DNA of 64,000 nucleotides, taken from contig NZ_WKJH01000024.1 in NCBI RefSeq assembly GCF_009674825.1, forward strand, positions 359,285 through 423,284, in the 5' to 3' direction. Position numbers and translations under genes: made by a program. The notes under the pieces are model-generated. The model saw nothing but the letters and a program-made list of their open reading frames with translations, was not told the origin of the DNA and did not search any database. Within the stretch, counting starts at the first letter, position 1. Every line of letters begins with the position of its first letter. This stretch comes from Maribacter luteus (lineage in GTDB: Bacteria > Bacteroidota > Bacteroidia > Flavobacteriales > Flavobacteriaceae). This document shows, piece by piece, positions 9,375 to 17,520 of the stretch.

Positions 9375-11009
9375 ATGAAAACTACAACGATATTAAAGTT
9401 AAAAAGAAACCTAATCGGTTTGTCCATAGGCATTCTGGCATTAGCATTCAGTTCTCCACTACAATCCCAAGTTGTACGGGACCACAGAACAAAAAAAGAG
9501 ACCGACCCCTATACCAGACTAAAAAACGAAGCTAAAAAAACGGCTGTACAAAAATCCCGAATGTCCCCGATTGAGATTTCCCAAAACGACCCTAATTGGA
9601 AAGGAAAGACAAAGGCCGCAATTAAGTTCGTTCCCTTTAAACTCGAAGATAAAAAAGGCAATCCCATTCCACCCAATAGAAAGGTTACCCTAAAAAACGG
9701 CAAAGTAATCACTGCGCTACAGTTATTGAATGAAACCAATGCCCTTGAAAAAAAGCTGAACAGCAAAGGGTATAGCCTTAGAATCAATGATGAAAAGGTC
9801 GTTTCCAGAACAGTAACGGACACCAAGTTTTTAGATGGCAGAAGGTCTTTGGCCCCTAAATCCATAGGTGCCTTCAAAAAAGAAGCGGAAGTCAAAAAAT
9901 TCATGAGTTTAGAACGACAGGTGCAAGTGGCTGGCCCATCATTCAATGGAAGGTCACAAATGCTTACGCTAAAACCATATAGCAGCTATACCCAAAGTGA
10001 GCGGGACCAAATAAATAAGTATGATTTTTCCAAGGTATCCGGAAAGGTCATCGCTCAAAAAACCACAAAAAGGCGACCTTTTAAAGATTTTAGGACCAAA
10101 AGAATAGGCAACCTGGCAAAACTCTATGAAATCAACAAAACGAACAATAAAAATTGGGGCTTTGGCAATCCCGATACCTTTAGAGCCAATCTAGAAGGTT
10201 CAATAACCCGTTTTGCGAAAATTTATCCATTTGACCCACAAAACACGGCCAATAACAAGTCTGAGTTTAGGGTAAAGGCTACAAGCAAGGCAACAGGCTC
10301 ACTTTTAGGGAAATCCATAGACATCCTTAATGCAAGTTGTCAATTCCATGCCCCCTCAAACGTGTCTAAAAAAATGAGTGCCACAATTTCGGTAAAAGCA
10401 TTGGAGATGAACCTTTTTCCTCCAAAATCTACCACTTTTTCACAGCAAAAATCATTTTCTAAAACCTATGGTAGATCTTTTGATAAATCTTTTCCTTTAA
10501 GAGTACCAATTTTGCCAGGACTAGATTTTGTGGGCCTTATAGGTGTAAAAGGCGAAGTAGGATTTGAATATGAAGCAAAAATTGAAAGAACTGTAGCCTC
10601 CGTTCATGCCAAGCCATTAATTGATCTAAAAGTCTACGGCGAAGGCGGTCTTAGTCTTATAGGGGTCTTCGAAGGCGGTGTAGAGGCAGAATTAACCTTT
10701 ATTAAAGGTGAATTAGACTTAAATGCATTCGCAGGCATATTCAGTCAAAATTCTGAAAACATCGTAGTAGGTGTTAATCATTATTTTGGATATGACATTG
10801 AAATTTTAAGTGGCACAATAAGCGCTTATGGTGAAGCCTGTTCCCCAATAGATATTCCTTTTATCGATGACTGTTATCGCAAAGAACATGAATTGTTTAA
10901 ATGGGATGGTTTTAAAGATTCGGGAACTATTACTGAAGGAGGTTTTGAGCCATTTACATTAAAAAATATTGCAAAATATGATGAAACCCCAGTTTTCACC
11001 CAAGAATAG
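9375..11009 (+). CDS. exported beta-rich protein of unknown function
   Basis: A 544-residue exported protein with a type I signal peptide (about 1-32, ending SSPLQSQ). Residues about 33-250 are lysine/arginine-rich with no domain I recognise. The C-terminal 300 residues are mostly alternating polar/hydrophobic strands with many glycines (GLIGVKGEVGFEYEAKI, YGEGGLSLIGVFEGGVEAEL), which suggests a large amphipathic beta-sheet, and finish in a Cys-pair region (GEACSPI ... DDCYRKEHELFKWDGF). The pattern recalls secreted bacterial proteins sometimes labelled vitellogenin-like, but this is from memory. Only 6 bases separate it from the next gene, the lipid-transport-like lipoprotein, so the two proteins may work together. 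Confidence 0.7.
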   Translation: MKTTTILKLKRNLIGLSIGILALAFSSPLQSQVVRDHRTKKETDPYTRLKNEAKKTAVQKSRMSPIEISQNDPNWKGKTKAAIKFVPFKLEDKKGNPIPPNRKVTLKNGKVITALQLLNETNALEKKLNSKGYSLRINDEKVVSRTVTDTKFLDGRRSLAPKSIGAFKKEAEVKKFMSLERQVQVAGPSFNGRSQMLTLKPYSSYTQSERDQINKYDFSKVSGKVIAQKTTKRRPFKDFRTKRIGNLAKLYEINKTNNKNWGFGNPDTFRANLEGSITRFAKIYPFDPQNTANNKSEFRVKATSKATGSLLGKSIDILNASCQFHAPSNVSKKMSATISVKALEMNLFPPKSTTFSQQKSFSKTYGRSFDKSFPLRVPILPGLDFVGLIGVKGEVGFEYEAKIERTVASVHAKPLIDLKVYGEGGLSLIGVFEGGVEAELTFIKGELDLNAFAGIFSQNSENIVVGVNHYFGYDIEILSGTISAYGEACSPIDIPFIDDCYRKEHELFKWDGFKDSGTITEGGFEPFTLKNIAKYDETPVFTQE

Positions 11010-11015
11010 AAAACC

Positions 11016-12671
11016 ATGAAAATCATTAGGAATTTAAGTATCATACTTCTTTTATGTCCATTTATTTATGGATGTAAAGGGAGTAGAAGTATGTCCATTT
11101 CAAAACAATCCCATTATAAATACAGTGCAGAAAACTTTGGATATAGCAATATAGAAAAGCTCTATAATCCTGATTCCGTAAATGTAAAAACAACCTTTTT
11201 CAATAGTGAATCACTACAGTATTTAGAAATGACCCTTCAGAGCGACTTAGAAAAATCAATACTAAAAAAAACTAAGGACAGTATGTTGATCTGTTATCAA
11301 TTACAAAACCTGAAACTGGATTTAAAAAACGAAGGAATTTCAATTGATCTACATCCGATTCTTAAAGAGTTGATAAAACCGGTATTCGTCTACACAGATG
11401 TTCATGGAAAAATCGGTGCTATAAAATTTGATGCTGGGGTATCTCAAATAGCAAGAGGTTTATACAAAGATATATTAAGTAGAATGCAATTTGTAAAACC
11501 ATTAAAACAATCGAAAGATTGGAAAACTACCGAAGAAAACACCTTAGGAACCTATATCGCCGAATACCAAAATGTAGATTCCGATAGTTCAAATAGATTG
11601 TACAAGAAAAATGTACTGGACTATTTAACCTACAAATCGAAAAATGAAAATCAAAAAATAAAAACCGATAATAATTCGACTATAGAAACTGATGCATCTG
11701 GGACTATTAAAAAAATCAATATTTCAGAAGCCCAAATAATTGTTCGAAATAATGACACCTTAAGCATCTTAGGTTCTAAAGTTTCGGTCTGTATGAGTTC
11801 CGAAAAACAGGTGAAAAGCGTTGATATTGCCCATCTTTTAGTATTAGAAAACTCTAAAAATTACAGGCAAAAAACAACCTTAAGTGAGGCGTTGTCACAT
11901 GAGAAAATAAAAGGTACAGCATATAAAGGAACTTTAGGCTCGGATAATTGGGAGACCTTAATTCAAAAATTATCAAAAACCGAAAACTTAACTAACGCTT
12001 TAAAGGAAGATCTAATATTAAAGTTTAGAGCACTTTTTTATCTGCAGCCTGAGTATTGCAGTAAGGCTGTTTCTTTCCTTGATAATCAATTAGCTACTTC
12101 TAATGAGTTTGTTCTGCTCAGCAAAGCTTTATCAATTACTGAAACCCCTGGTGCTACAAATGCTTTAGCGATACTCATAGATAAGCGTAAAAGTAACGAA
12201 GAACTTATGGGAGCATTGATTCCTGTACTAACAACCACTAAATATCCAACAAGCAAGGCTATTGAAGTTTTAAAAAAAATAGGCTTTAGTGAAAGTAAAA
12301 CACTTGGTTATTTTACAAAATCAATTGCGCAACTCGCATTAGGCGGCATGGCTAAAAATTTAGAACATTCCGATACTTTTAAATCCGAGACTCTGACAAA
12401 TTATCTTATAGAAAAAATGACATTGGAAAAAGACCCCCTTCAATATCTGTTTGTGCTTGGCAATACAGGTTCTCCTTTAGTATTTCCATATGTAAAATCA
12501 TTGCTTGAAAACAAACATTCGTCTGAGGAAATAAAACTTGAGGCAGTTTCCGCTCTTAGTCTCATTGATGATGAAAAAGTGTCATCCTACTTAAAACAAT
12601 TGATGCAAAATAAGAATGTAGCTCTGAAAAACAAGGCAAAAGAAGTTCTTGAATTTCAGGGTAATAATTAG
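11016..12671 (+). CDS. lipoprotein resembling the vitellogenin/MTP lipid-transport N-terminal module
   Basis: A 551-residue lipoprotein, lipidated at Cys20 (lipobox FIYGC). Residues about 35-290 are strand-rich; about 290-551 are alpha-helical, HEAT-like repeats. Several signposts of animal lipid-transfer proteins (vitellogenin, apoB, MTP) appear in the same order: a strand reading VYTDVHGKIGAIKF (about 125-138), a helix QIARGLYKDILSRMQF, a T-x-E-x-x-x-x-G-T-Y-x-x-x-Y-Q strand, then helical repeats with LALGGMAK and LFVLGNTGSPLVFPYVKSLL. This likeness was found by eye against remembered MTP sequence and has not been tested by alignment. If right, it would bind or move lipid at the envelope. 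It is tightly linked to the beta-rich protein upstream (6 bases) and the Ig-like protein downstream (39 bases). The fallback is a HEAT-repeat lipoprotein of unknown role. Confidence 0.65.
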   Translation: MKIIRNLSIILLLCPFIYGCKGSRSMSISKQSHYKYSAENFGYSNIEKLYNPDSVNVKTTFFNSESLQYLEMTLQSDLEKSILKKTKDSMLICYQLQNLKLDLKNEGISIDLHPILKELIKPVFVYTDVHGKIGAIKFDAGVSQIARGLYKDILSRMQFVKPLKQSKDWKTTEENTLGTYIAEYQNVDSDSSNRLYKKNVLDYLTYKSKNENQKIKTDNNSTIETDASGTIKKINISEAQIIVRNNDTLSILGSKVSVCMSSEKQVKSVDIAHLLVLENSKNYRQKTTLSEALSHEKIKGTAYKGTLGSDNWETLIQKLSKTENLTNALKEDLILKFRALFYLQPEYCSKAVSFLDNQLATSNEFVLLSKALSITETPGATNALAILIDKRKSNEELMGALIPVLTTTKYPTSKAIEVLKKIGFSESKTLGYFTKSIAQLALGGMAKNLEHSDTFKSETLTNYLIEKMTLEKDPLQYLFVLGNTGSPLVFPYVKSLLENKHSSEEIKLEAVSALSLIDDEKVSSYLKQLMQNKNVALKNKAKEVLEFQGNN

Positions 12672-12710
12672 AAATAGGTTAAAAGGAAAGTAACAGAATT
12701 TTCGAAAACA

Positions 12711-13994
12711 ATGAAAAAGCTATTTATAATAATGATCGGCGTTTCTTCGATAGGTATAGTTACAGCACAAAAAGGAATAAGTATAAGTAATTTCATTGCT
12801 GAAAAGATATCCAGTTCAGAGCTCTTAATTTCAGTTGATTATAGTCTTACTAAAGAAACGGATTCAAAGGATATATTTATTCAGGCAAATCCAGTCATGA
12901 AAGATGGTAGATTTATTTATAAAGAGGTTATTATTGATCGTCAACCTTTAGAAGCTAATAATCATCAGGTGAGTTTTAAAATCACCAAAAAACCCGGAGG
13001 GAAAGATTTTAGTAGCGAAAGCATTAGGGTATGTGTGACAACAAATAGAAGTATCCTTTTGTGCGAAGTGTTTCCATTTTCATTTATATGGAATGAGTTG
13101 GATGTTTCTACTGTAAAGATCGATTCATTTACCTCAAGTGAAACTCAAGTAGAAAAAGGAGAAACCGTGATACTTTCTTGGGAAACAGAGAATGCTTCAA
13201 AAGTAATGCTGGGGAAGTTTGGTGCAACAGATTTTCAAGAAGTACCGGCCAGTGGATCGAAAACTCTAGTTATAGATAAAACCTCTGCGTATGTGCTTAT
13301 GGCAAGTCCTAAATCATCAAAAGGGCCAGCACAAGTAGAAAGCAGCAAACTTCAAATTGAAGTTACTAATAACGAACTTGACATTGGGAGTTTTTATGCA
13401 AGTCAACCTACTATTCGAAGAGGTATTGAAACTAAGCTTTTATGGAATGTTTATAATGCCGATAAAGTCACGCTTAACGGTAAAGCAGTCGAGGTTTATG
13501 GAGATCTAATCGTATCACCAACAAGTACTACGAGGTATACATTAAAAGCTCAAAAGGGCGATATTATTTTGGAAGAATTGCTAAGCATATATGTAACACC
13601 ATTTGCTGTACCAAAGCTGTCCGACCCAATATATAGTTTAGAGATTTGTAAAAGAATTGAAACCAAAAATGGATATTCGAAATGTATTTCATCAGATGGT
13701 CCTTTTGCAACAGGAGATGAAATTTATATCATGGCGCGATTTAAAAATCTTCCTAAAGGAAATTATTCAGTGAAACGAATAACGTATAGAGGCCTTTATT
13801 TTAAAGATAAATGGACTAAAGCACATGAAGAAGAAGGCAGCTTCGACAATCCTGATAGCGGAGAACGCCTATTAACTTTTCTCATTGCCAATCTTGGTGA
13901 AGGGGCAAAAAAACTTAAAATAATCTTTAACGATAATAAGGAAACAAGTAGTGAGATTATTTATTGTATCGATTGTTCTCGCATGTGGGAATAA
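12711..13994 (+). CDS. exported protein with tandem Ig-like domains
   Basis: A 427-residue protein with a type I signal peptide (MKKLFIIMIGVSSIGIVTAQ). After an N-terminal beta domain (about 20-135), two Ig-like beta-sandwich repeats (about 138-222 and 225-300) share the pattern 'F-x(4)-[TP]-x-[VI]-x(2)-G-x-E/T', 'LSWETENASKVML' / 'LLWNVYNADKVTL' and a final strand before 'TS-x-Y' / 'TTRYTLKA'. The C-terminal about 120 residues form another beta domain with Cys pairs near YSLEICKR and YCIDCSRMW. Such repeats usually serve as spacers or binding modules outside the cell. It closes the five-gene exported cassette; the function is unknown. Confidence 0.75.
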   Translation: MKKLFIIMIGVSSIGIVTAQKGISISNFIAEKISSSELLISVDYSLTKETDSKDIFIQANPVMKDGRFIYKEVIIDRQPLEANNHQVSFKITKKPGGKDFSSESIRVCVTTNRSILLCEVFPFSFIWNELDVSTVKIDSFTSSETQVEKGETVILSWETENASKVMLGKFGATDFQEVPASGSKTLVIDKTSAYVLMASPKSSKGPAQVESSKLQIEVTNNELDIGSFYASQPTIRRGIETKLLWNVYNADKVTLNGKAVEVYGDLIVSPTSTTRYTLKAQKGDIILEELLSIYVTPFAVPKLSDPIYSLEICKRIETKNGYSKCISSDGPFATGDEIYIMARFKNLPKGNYSVKRITYRGLYFKDKWTKAHEEEGSFDNPDSGERLLTFLIANLGEGAKKLKIIFNDNKETSSEIIYCIDCSRMWE

Positions 13995-14179
13995 ATTAAA
14001 CTGATGGTGAGAACCAATACAAACGGGACTTAAAAAAATTATAAATTAAACCAGATCTTGACCATTCACGAATACTGCTAGAGATTGCATGAATAGTGAA
14101 AACCCTTCTGATTTGTAATGGTTAACCTTGCAACACTTCCCCCATAGATATTTTTCAATTCTAAAAAGTACGGCTGATC

Positions 14180-15217
14180 ATGAAAGATGAATCTTCATAC
14201 TTAATTAAAAAATTGGTGCGTCAAATTACCATATGCTGTAGTTTGATCGTATTGATCGCCACTATTGCTCTATTATTCTTTTTTGATGTGTTTTCGAAAG
14301 AACCGGCACCCTTAGAAGAAACCATGCTCATACCGATAGCATCAAAATATGATATTTCATTATTGGACGATTCCAAAGAAAATACGGCCATTAAATATGG
14401 GTATCAACTTTTTGTGAATTCCCCCAAATACATTGGCCCGGATAATGAAGAACCGGATAAGGCATACTCTGGCAATCGTTTGGCATGTAACAACTGTCAT
14501 TTAAAGGCTGGTACAAAACCCTTTTCCGCACCGCTAATCGGTATCATCAACCGATTTCCACAGTATAGGGGAAGGGAAAACAAAATCGGCACGATCCAGG
14601 AACGCATCAATGGCTGTATGGAGAGAAGTATGAACGGTAGTACTTTACCACCTAACGGAAAGGAAATGCAGGCCTTTGTAAAATATTTGACATGGCTCAG
14701 CAGATTTACACCTGAGGACGGTAAAATCTTCGGTCAGGGCTTCGTCAAAATCCAAATTCCGGAACGAAAGGTAAACCTAGCTCAAGGAAAAGATGTTTTT
14801 GATAAGAATTGTGTTGTATGTCACGGCAAAAACGGACAAGGGGTTAAAATGCCAGATAGTTTCACCTATCAATATCCTCCGCTTTGGGGCAATGATTCCT
14901 ACAATAACGGGGCGGGAATGACCAGGGTAATTACCGCTGCCCAATTCATTAAGGCCAATATGCCCTTCGGAACCACCTATGACTCGCCCCTATTGAGCGA
15001 TGAAGAGGCCTATGACGTCGCCGGTTATATTAATCAGCAGATTAGACCCATAAAACAAAATCGGGAATATGATTTTCCTGATTTGAAGAGAAAACCGGTA
15101 TCTACCCCATATCCACCTTATGCAGATTCCTTTTCAATGGAGCAACACCAAATGGGACCGTTTCAACCTATTATGGCTTTTTATAAAGAAGAATATAAAA
15201 TGAATAAATCTAAATGA
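14180..15217 (+). CDS. tsdA: TsdA-like dihaem cytochrome c (thiosulfate dehydrogenase family)
   Basis: A 345-residue membrane-anchored dihaem c-type cytochrome. One N-terminal helix (about 17-37) anchors it, and the rest faces the periplasm. The first haem site is CNNCH (103-107) and the second CVVCH (211-215). Cys146 in NGCMERSMNG matches the unusual Cys axial ligand of TsdA-type enzymes, and NMPFG supplies a likely Met ligand for haem 2; 'YPPLWG' is also typical. TsdA joins two thiosulfates into tetrathionate (or runs in reverse) and passes electrons to a cytochrome or quinol acceptor. The stop codon abuts the ATG of the next gene, a DsrE-fold protein, supporting an operon for sulfur metabolism. 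The direction of the reaction and the exact substrate are not decided by sequence. Confidence 0.8.
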   Translation: MKDESSYLIKKLVRQITICCSLIVLIATIALLFFFDVFSKEPAPLEETMLIPIASKYDISLLDDSKENTAIKYGYQLFVNSPKYIGPDNEEPDKAYSGNRLACNNCHLKAGTKPFSAPLIGIINRFPQYRGRENKIGTIQERINGCMERSMNGSTLPPNGKEMQAFVKYLTWLSRFTPEDGKIFGQGFVKIQIPERKVNLAQGKDVFDKNCVVCHGKNGQGVKMPDSFTYQYPPLWGNDSYNNGAGMTRVITAAQFIKANMPFGTTYDSPLLSDEEAYDVAGYINQQIRPIKQNREYDFPDLKRKPVSTPYPPYADSFSMEQHQMGPFQPIMAFYKEEYKMNKSK

Positions 15218-15898
15218 ATGATTATGAAAACAAAGAAAAATTCGAGAAGAAACTTTATGGGTGCCCTAATGCTCGGTGCCACCGCAAGTACGCTTTCAGT
15301 ATTAGGGAATTCTGCCTTTGCTGGTATGACCGACTTTGATGAACATCAAATGAACGAGGCCGATGATTGGTTCAAGAATATCAAAGGAAAACACAGAATA
15401 GTATATGATGGGTCTTATCCCCACAAGGGTTTTCCAATAATTTGGAACTGGGCTTTCTACCTTTCAAATAATGAGACGGGATCTAAAGACAATGATATTA
15501 CTGCCATGACCGTATTTCGACATGATGGGATTCCTTTTGCCTTTAATTCTTCGCTTTGGAAAAAATACCCATTAGGAGAAATGTTCCATGTAAAAAAAGC
15601 CGACGGCACCAGTTACGACAGAAATCCTTATTACGAACCACAAGAAGGGGATTTCCCCCTTCCGATCATTCAAGGAATAAAAGACATGCAAGCCCGTGGG
15701 GCCATGTTCTGCGTATGCAATTTGGCGATTTCTGTGTACAGTGGTGCCTTGGCCCAACAAATAGGAGCCGACCCAAAGGCAATGTACGACGAATGGATCG
15801 CGGCTGTATTACCAGAAGTTCAATTAGTCCCCTCCGGGGTTTGGGCACTCGGTCGTGCACAGGAGAATGGGTGTGGGTACATCTTTGCAGGTGAATAG
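15218..15898 (+). CDS. Tat-exported DsrE-like protein
   Basis: A 226-residue protein with a twin-arginine signal (NSRRNFMGALMLG, cut near SAFAG), so it is folded and perhaps loaded with a cofactor before export. The body fits the DsrE/DsrF-like fold: a strand IVYDGSY, a helix-strand core, the conserved Cys region GAMFCVCNLAI, and the C-terminal VPSGVWALGRAQENGC. DsrE-type proteins carry sulfane sulfur on cysteine; the CVC pair and the second Cys near the end could do this in the periplasm. The start may be the ATG at 15218, which abuts the cytochrome stop codon, or the ATG at 15224. The neighbouring cytochrome and second DsrE protein suggest it handles products of thiosulfate chemistry. Confidence 0.75.
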   Translation: MIMKTKKNSRRNFMGALMLGATASTLSVLGNSAFAGMTDFDEHQMNEADDWFKNIKGKHRIVYDGSYPHKGFPIIWNWAFYLSNNETGSKDNDITAMTVFRHDGIPFAFNSSLWKKYPLGEMFHVKKADGTSYDRNPYYEPQEGDFPLPIIQGIKDMQARGAMFCVCNLAISVYSGALAQQIGADPKAMYDEWIAAVLPEVQLVPSGVWALGRAQENGCGYIFAGE

Positions 15899-15928
15899 GT
15901 AAAATTGAAAATCTATAAAAATACACGT

Positions 15929-16342
15929 ATGAAAACAATAGTAAATTTAATAATGGTGTGCGTATTAAGCACAATGGTTTTTGCACAGGAAAAACCCGTC
16001 AAAATCGTATTTGATGTTACAAGTAGTAATACCAGTGTGCATGAATCCGCAATGCGGCATGTAAAAATGATGGCAAAGGCATACCCTGATTCAAAATTCG
16101 AGATGGTCATGTATAGCGGTGCCTACGGAATGGTCGTAAAGGGTGAATCAACAGTTTCCGATGAAATGGAAGCACTTGCCGAAAATGAAAATGTAGACTT
16201 TGTGGTTTGTCAGGCCTCCTTGAATCGACATAAAATCGATGCTTCCCAACTCGTTGCCGGAGTTAGGGCAGTTCCTGATGGAATATTGGAAATCATTCAA
16301 AAACAGGGACAAGGCTGGGGCTATATTAAGGAAGGACAATAA
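15929..16342 (+). CDS. exported DsrE-family protein
   Basis: A 137-residue DsrE-family protein with a type I signal peptide (MKTIVNLIMVCVLSTMVFAQ). An upstream TTG at 15905 would add eight charged residues and spoil the signal, so the ATG at 15929 is chosen. The mature part shows the fold's first strand KIVFDVTS, the strand FEMVMYSGAYGMVV, and the conserved cysteine in VDFVVCQASLNRHKI, the likely sulfur carrier. It ends in GWGYIKEGQ, a typical DsrE/F tail. Paired with the Tat-exported paralogue 30 bases upstream and the TauE-like exporter downstream, it probably relays sulfur outside the cytoplasm; no enzyme activity can be assigned. Confidence 0.8.
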   Translation: MKTIVNLIMVCVLSTMVFAQEKPVKIVFDVTSSNTSVHESAMRHVKMMAKAYPDSKFEMVMYSGAYGMVVKGESTVSDEMEALAENENVDFVVCQASLNRHKIDASQLVAGVRAVPDGILEIIQKQGQGWGYIKEGQ

Positions 16343-16419
16343 TCAACTATTTACCCGGCTATATAGGGTTTGGGTCAGATTCACCAAAGTTAGAACCAAG
16401 GAATATTGAATAGTATAAA

Positions 16420-17220
16420 ATGGAAACCATAGAGATTTTTGGTTATTTAGGGGCCTTGTTGGTCGGGCTTGTTTTGGGTCTTATGGGAAGTGGGGGTTCA
16501 TTGATCGCAATCCCCATTTTCACCTACTTATTCCATATCAGTCCGATAACAACAACGGCATATTCGCTCTTCGTAGTGGGTACTTCCTCTACAATTGGGG
16601 CACTAAGAAATTGGGAGAAAGGATTGGTTGATTTTAAAATAGCCTTTGTATTTGCTATCCCAGCGTTTATCGCTGTTTACGTTGTCCGTAAATATATACT
16701 TCCGATAATCCCGATGGAGATAGTCACAATATACGATATCGCGGTTACGAAGGATATGGCGATTATGGTGTTTTTGGCACTAATCATGCTGCTTTGTTCT
16801 CTTTCAATGATACGAACAAAGAAGTCGCTGCTTGAACACAAACAACTAAATCGTTACAATTACCCTTTAATAGTATTACAAGGTATCCTTATCGGCTTAT
16901 TTACCGGTTTTGTTGGCATTGGAGGTGGTTTTTTGATCATTCCCACATTGGTCTTATTGGTAAAACTACCCATGAAGAAAGCAGTGGCAACTTCATTGTT
17001 CATTATCGCATTAAAATCATTGATCGGCTTTTTGGGTGATTTGGGGAATTTGGAAATAAATTGGGACTTTCTCTTAAGGTTTACAGCAATCTCGACCTTA
17101 GGTATTTTCCTGGGTATTTACTTTTCTTCCTTTATTAAGGGTGAAAAGCTTAAAACCTATTTTGGGTGGTTGTTATTGATTTTATCCATCGGTATTTTTT
17201 ACAAGGAAGTTTTTACTTAA
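16420..17220 (+). CDS. TauE/SafE family sulfite-type exporter
   Basis: A 266-residue integral membrane protein with about eight hydrophobic helices arranged as two homologous halves. Each half has the family's glycine-rich signature: GLVLGLMGSGGSLIAIP near residue 20 and GLFTGFVGIGGGFLIIP near residue 160. TauE/SafE members export sulfite, sulfoacetate or related organic sulfur anions. Here the setting, directly after the TsdA-like cytochrome and two DsrE proteins and 77 bases from the last of them, favours an inorganic sulfur anion. The substrate is inferred from context only. Confidence 0.8.
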   Translation: METIEIFGYLGALLVGLVLGLMGSGGSLIAIPIFTYLFHISPITTTAYSLFVVGTSSTIGALRNWEKGLVDFKIAFVFAIPAFIAVYVVRKYILPIIPMEIVTIYDIAVTKDMAIMVFLALIMLLCSLSMIRTKKSLLEHKQLNRYNYPLIVLQGILIGLFTGFVGIGGGFLIIPTLVLLVKLPMKKAVATSLFIIALKSLIGFLGDLGNLEINWDFLLRFTAISTLGIFLGIYFSSFIKGEKLKTYFGWLLLILSIGIFYKEVFT

Positions 17221-17267
17221 AGACCTATTGTACAAATGTTGGATGTCAAAATTAAAACAGTAAAGAA

Positions 17268-17520
17268 ATGATTCGGCCAGAAGATTTAACAGAAGAACAA
17301 GATTTGTATGTTATTGAAAGAGAGATTCCGAGAGCAGGTAATCTGACTTAGGAACAATTAAAAGGTATTTCACAAACATCATGTAGGGTATTAAGAATTA
17401 TGGAACCACAGATTCAGTGGGTACATGGCTATATAACCGCGGACAAGGTTTATTGTGTTTATAATGCACCTAACAGGGAAATGGTTCGTCAGAATACCAT
17501 TCGACCTAAAGGAAATACTG
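17268..17520 (+). pseudogene. DUF4242 (SCO4226-type) gene, broken
   Basis: From the ATG at 17268 the frame reads a typical DUF4242 protein: YVIEREIPRAGNLT, then a TAG stop at 17349-17351, then in the same frame EQLKGISQTSC followed by IQWVHGYITADKVYCVYNAP. The family normally has one uninterrupted frame here and ends about 25 residues later with an 'I-D-P' strand; that end is missing and replaced by unrelated sequence running into the nitronate monooxygenase gene on the other strand. One stop plus a lost C-terminus indicates a dead gene. Members of this family are small ferredoxin-like, metal-binding proteins of unclear function. Confidence 0.75.

Noticed and set aside
15556..15894. 112-codon plus-strand frame inside the Tat-exported DsrE gene
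   Set aside because: Overlaps a well-supported gene in another frame; arginine-rich composition unlike its neighbours and no family features.
17349..17351. TAG in the DUF4242 frame as a recoded codon
   Set aside because: No recoding element, and TAG serves as a normal stop elsewhere in the window (for example guaA); the missing C-terminus points to gene decay.
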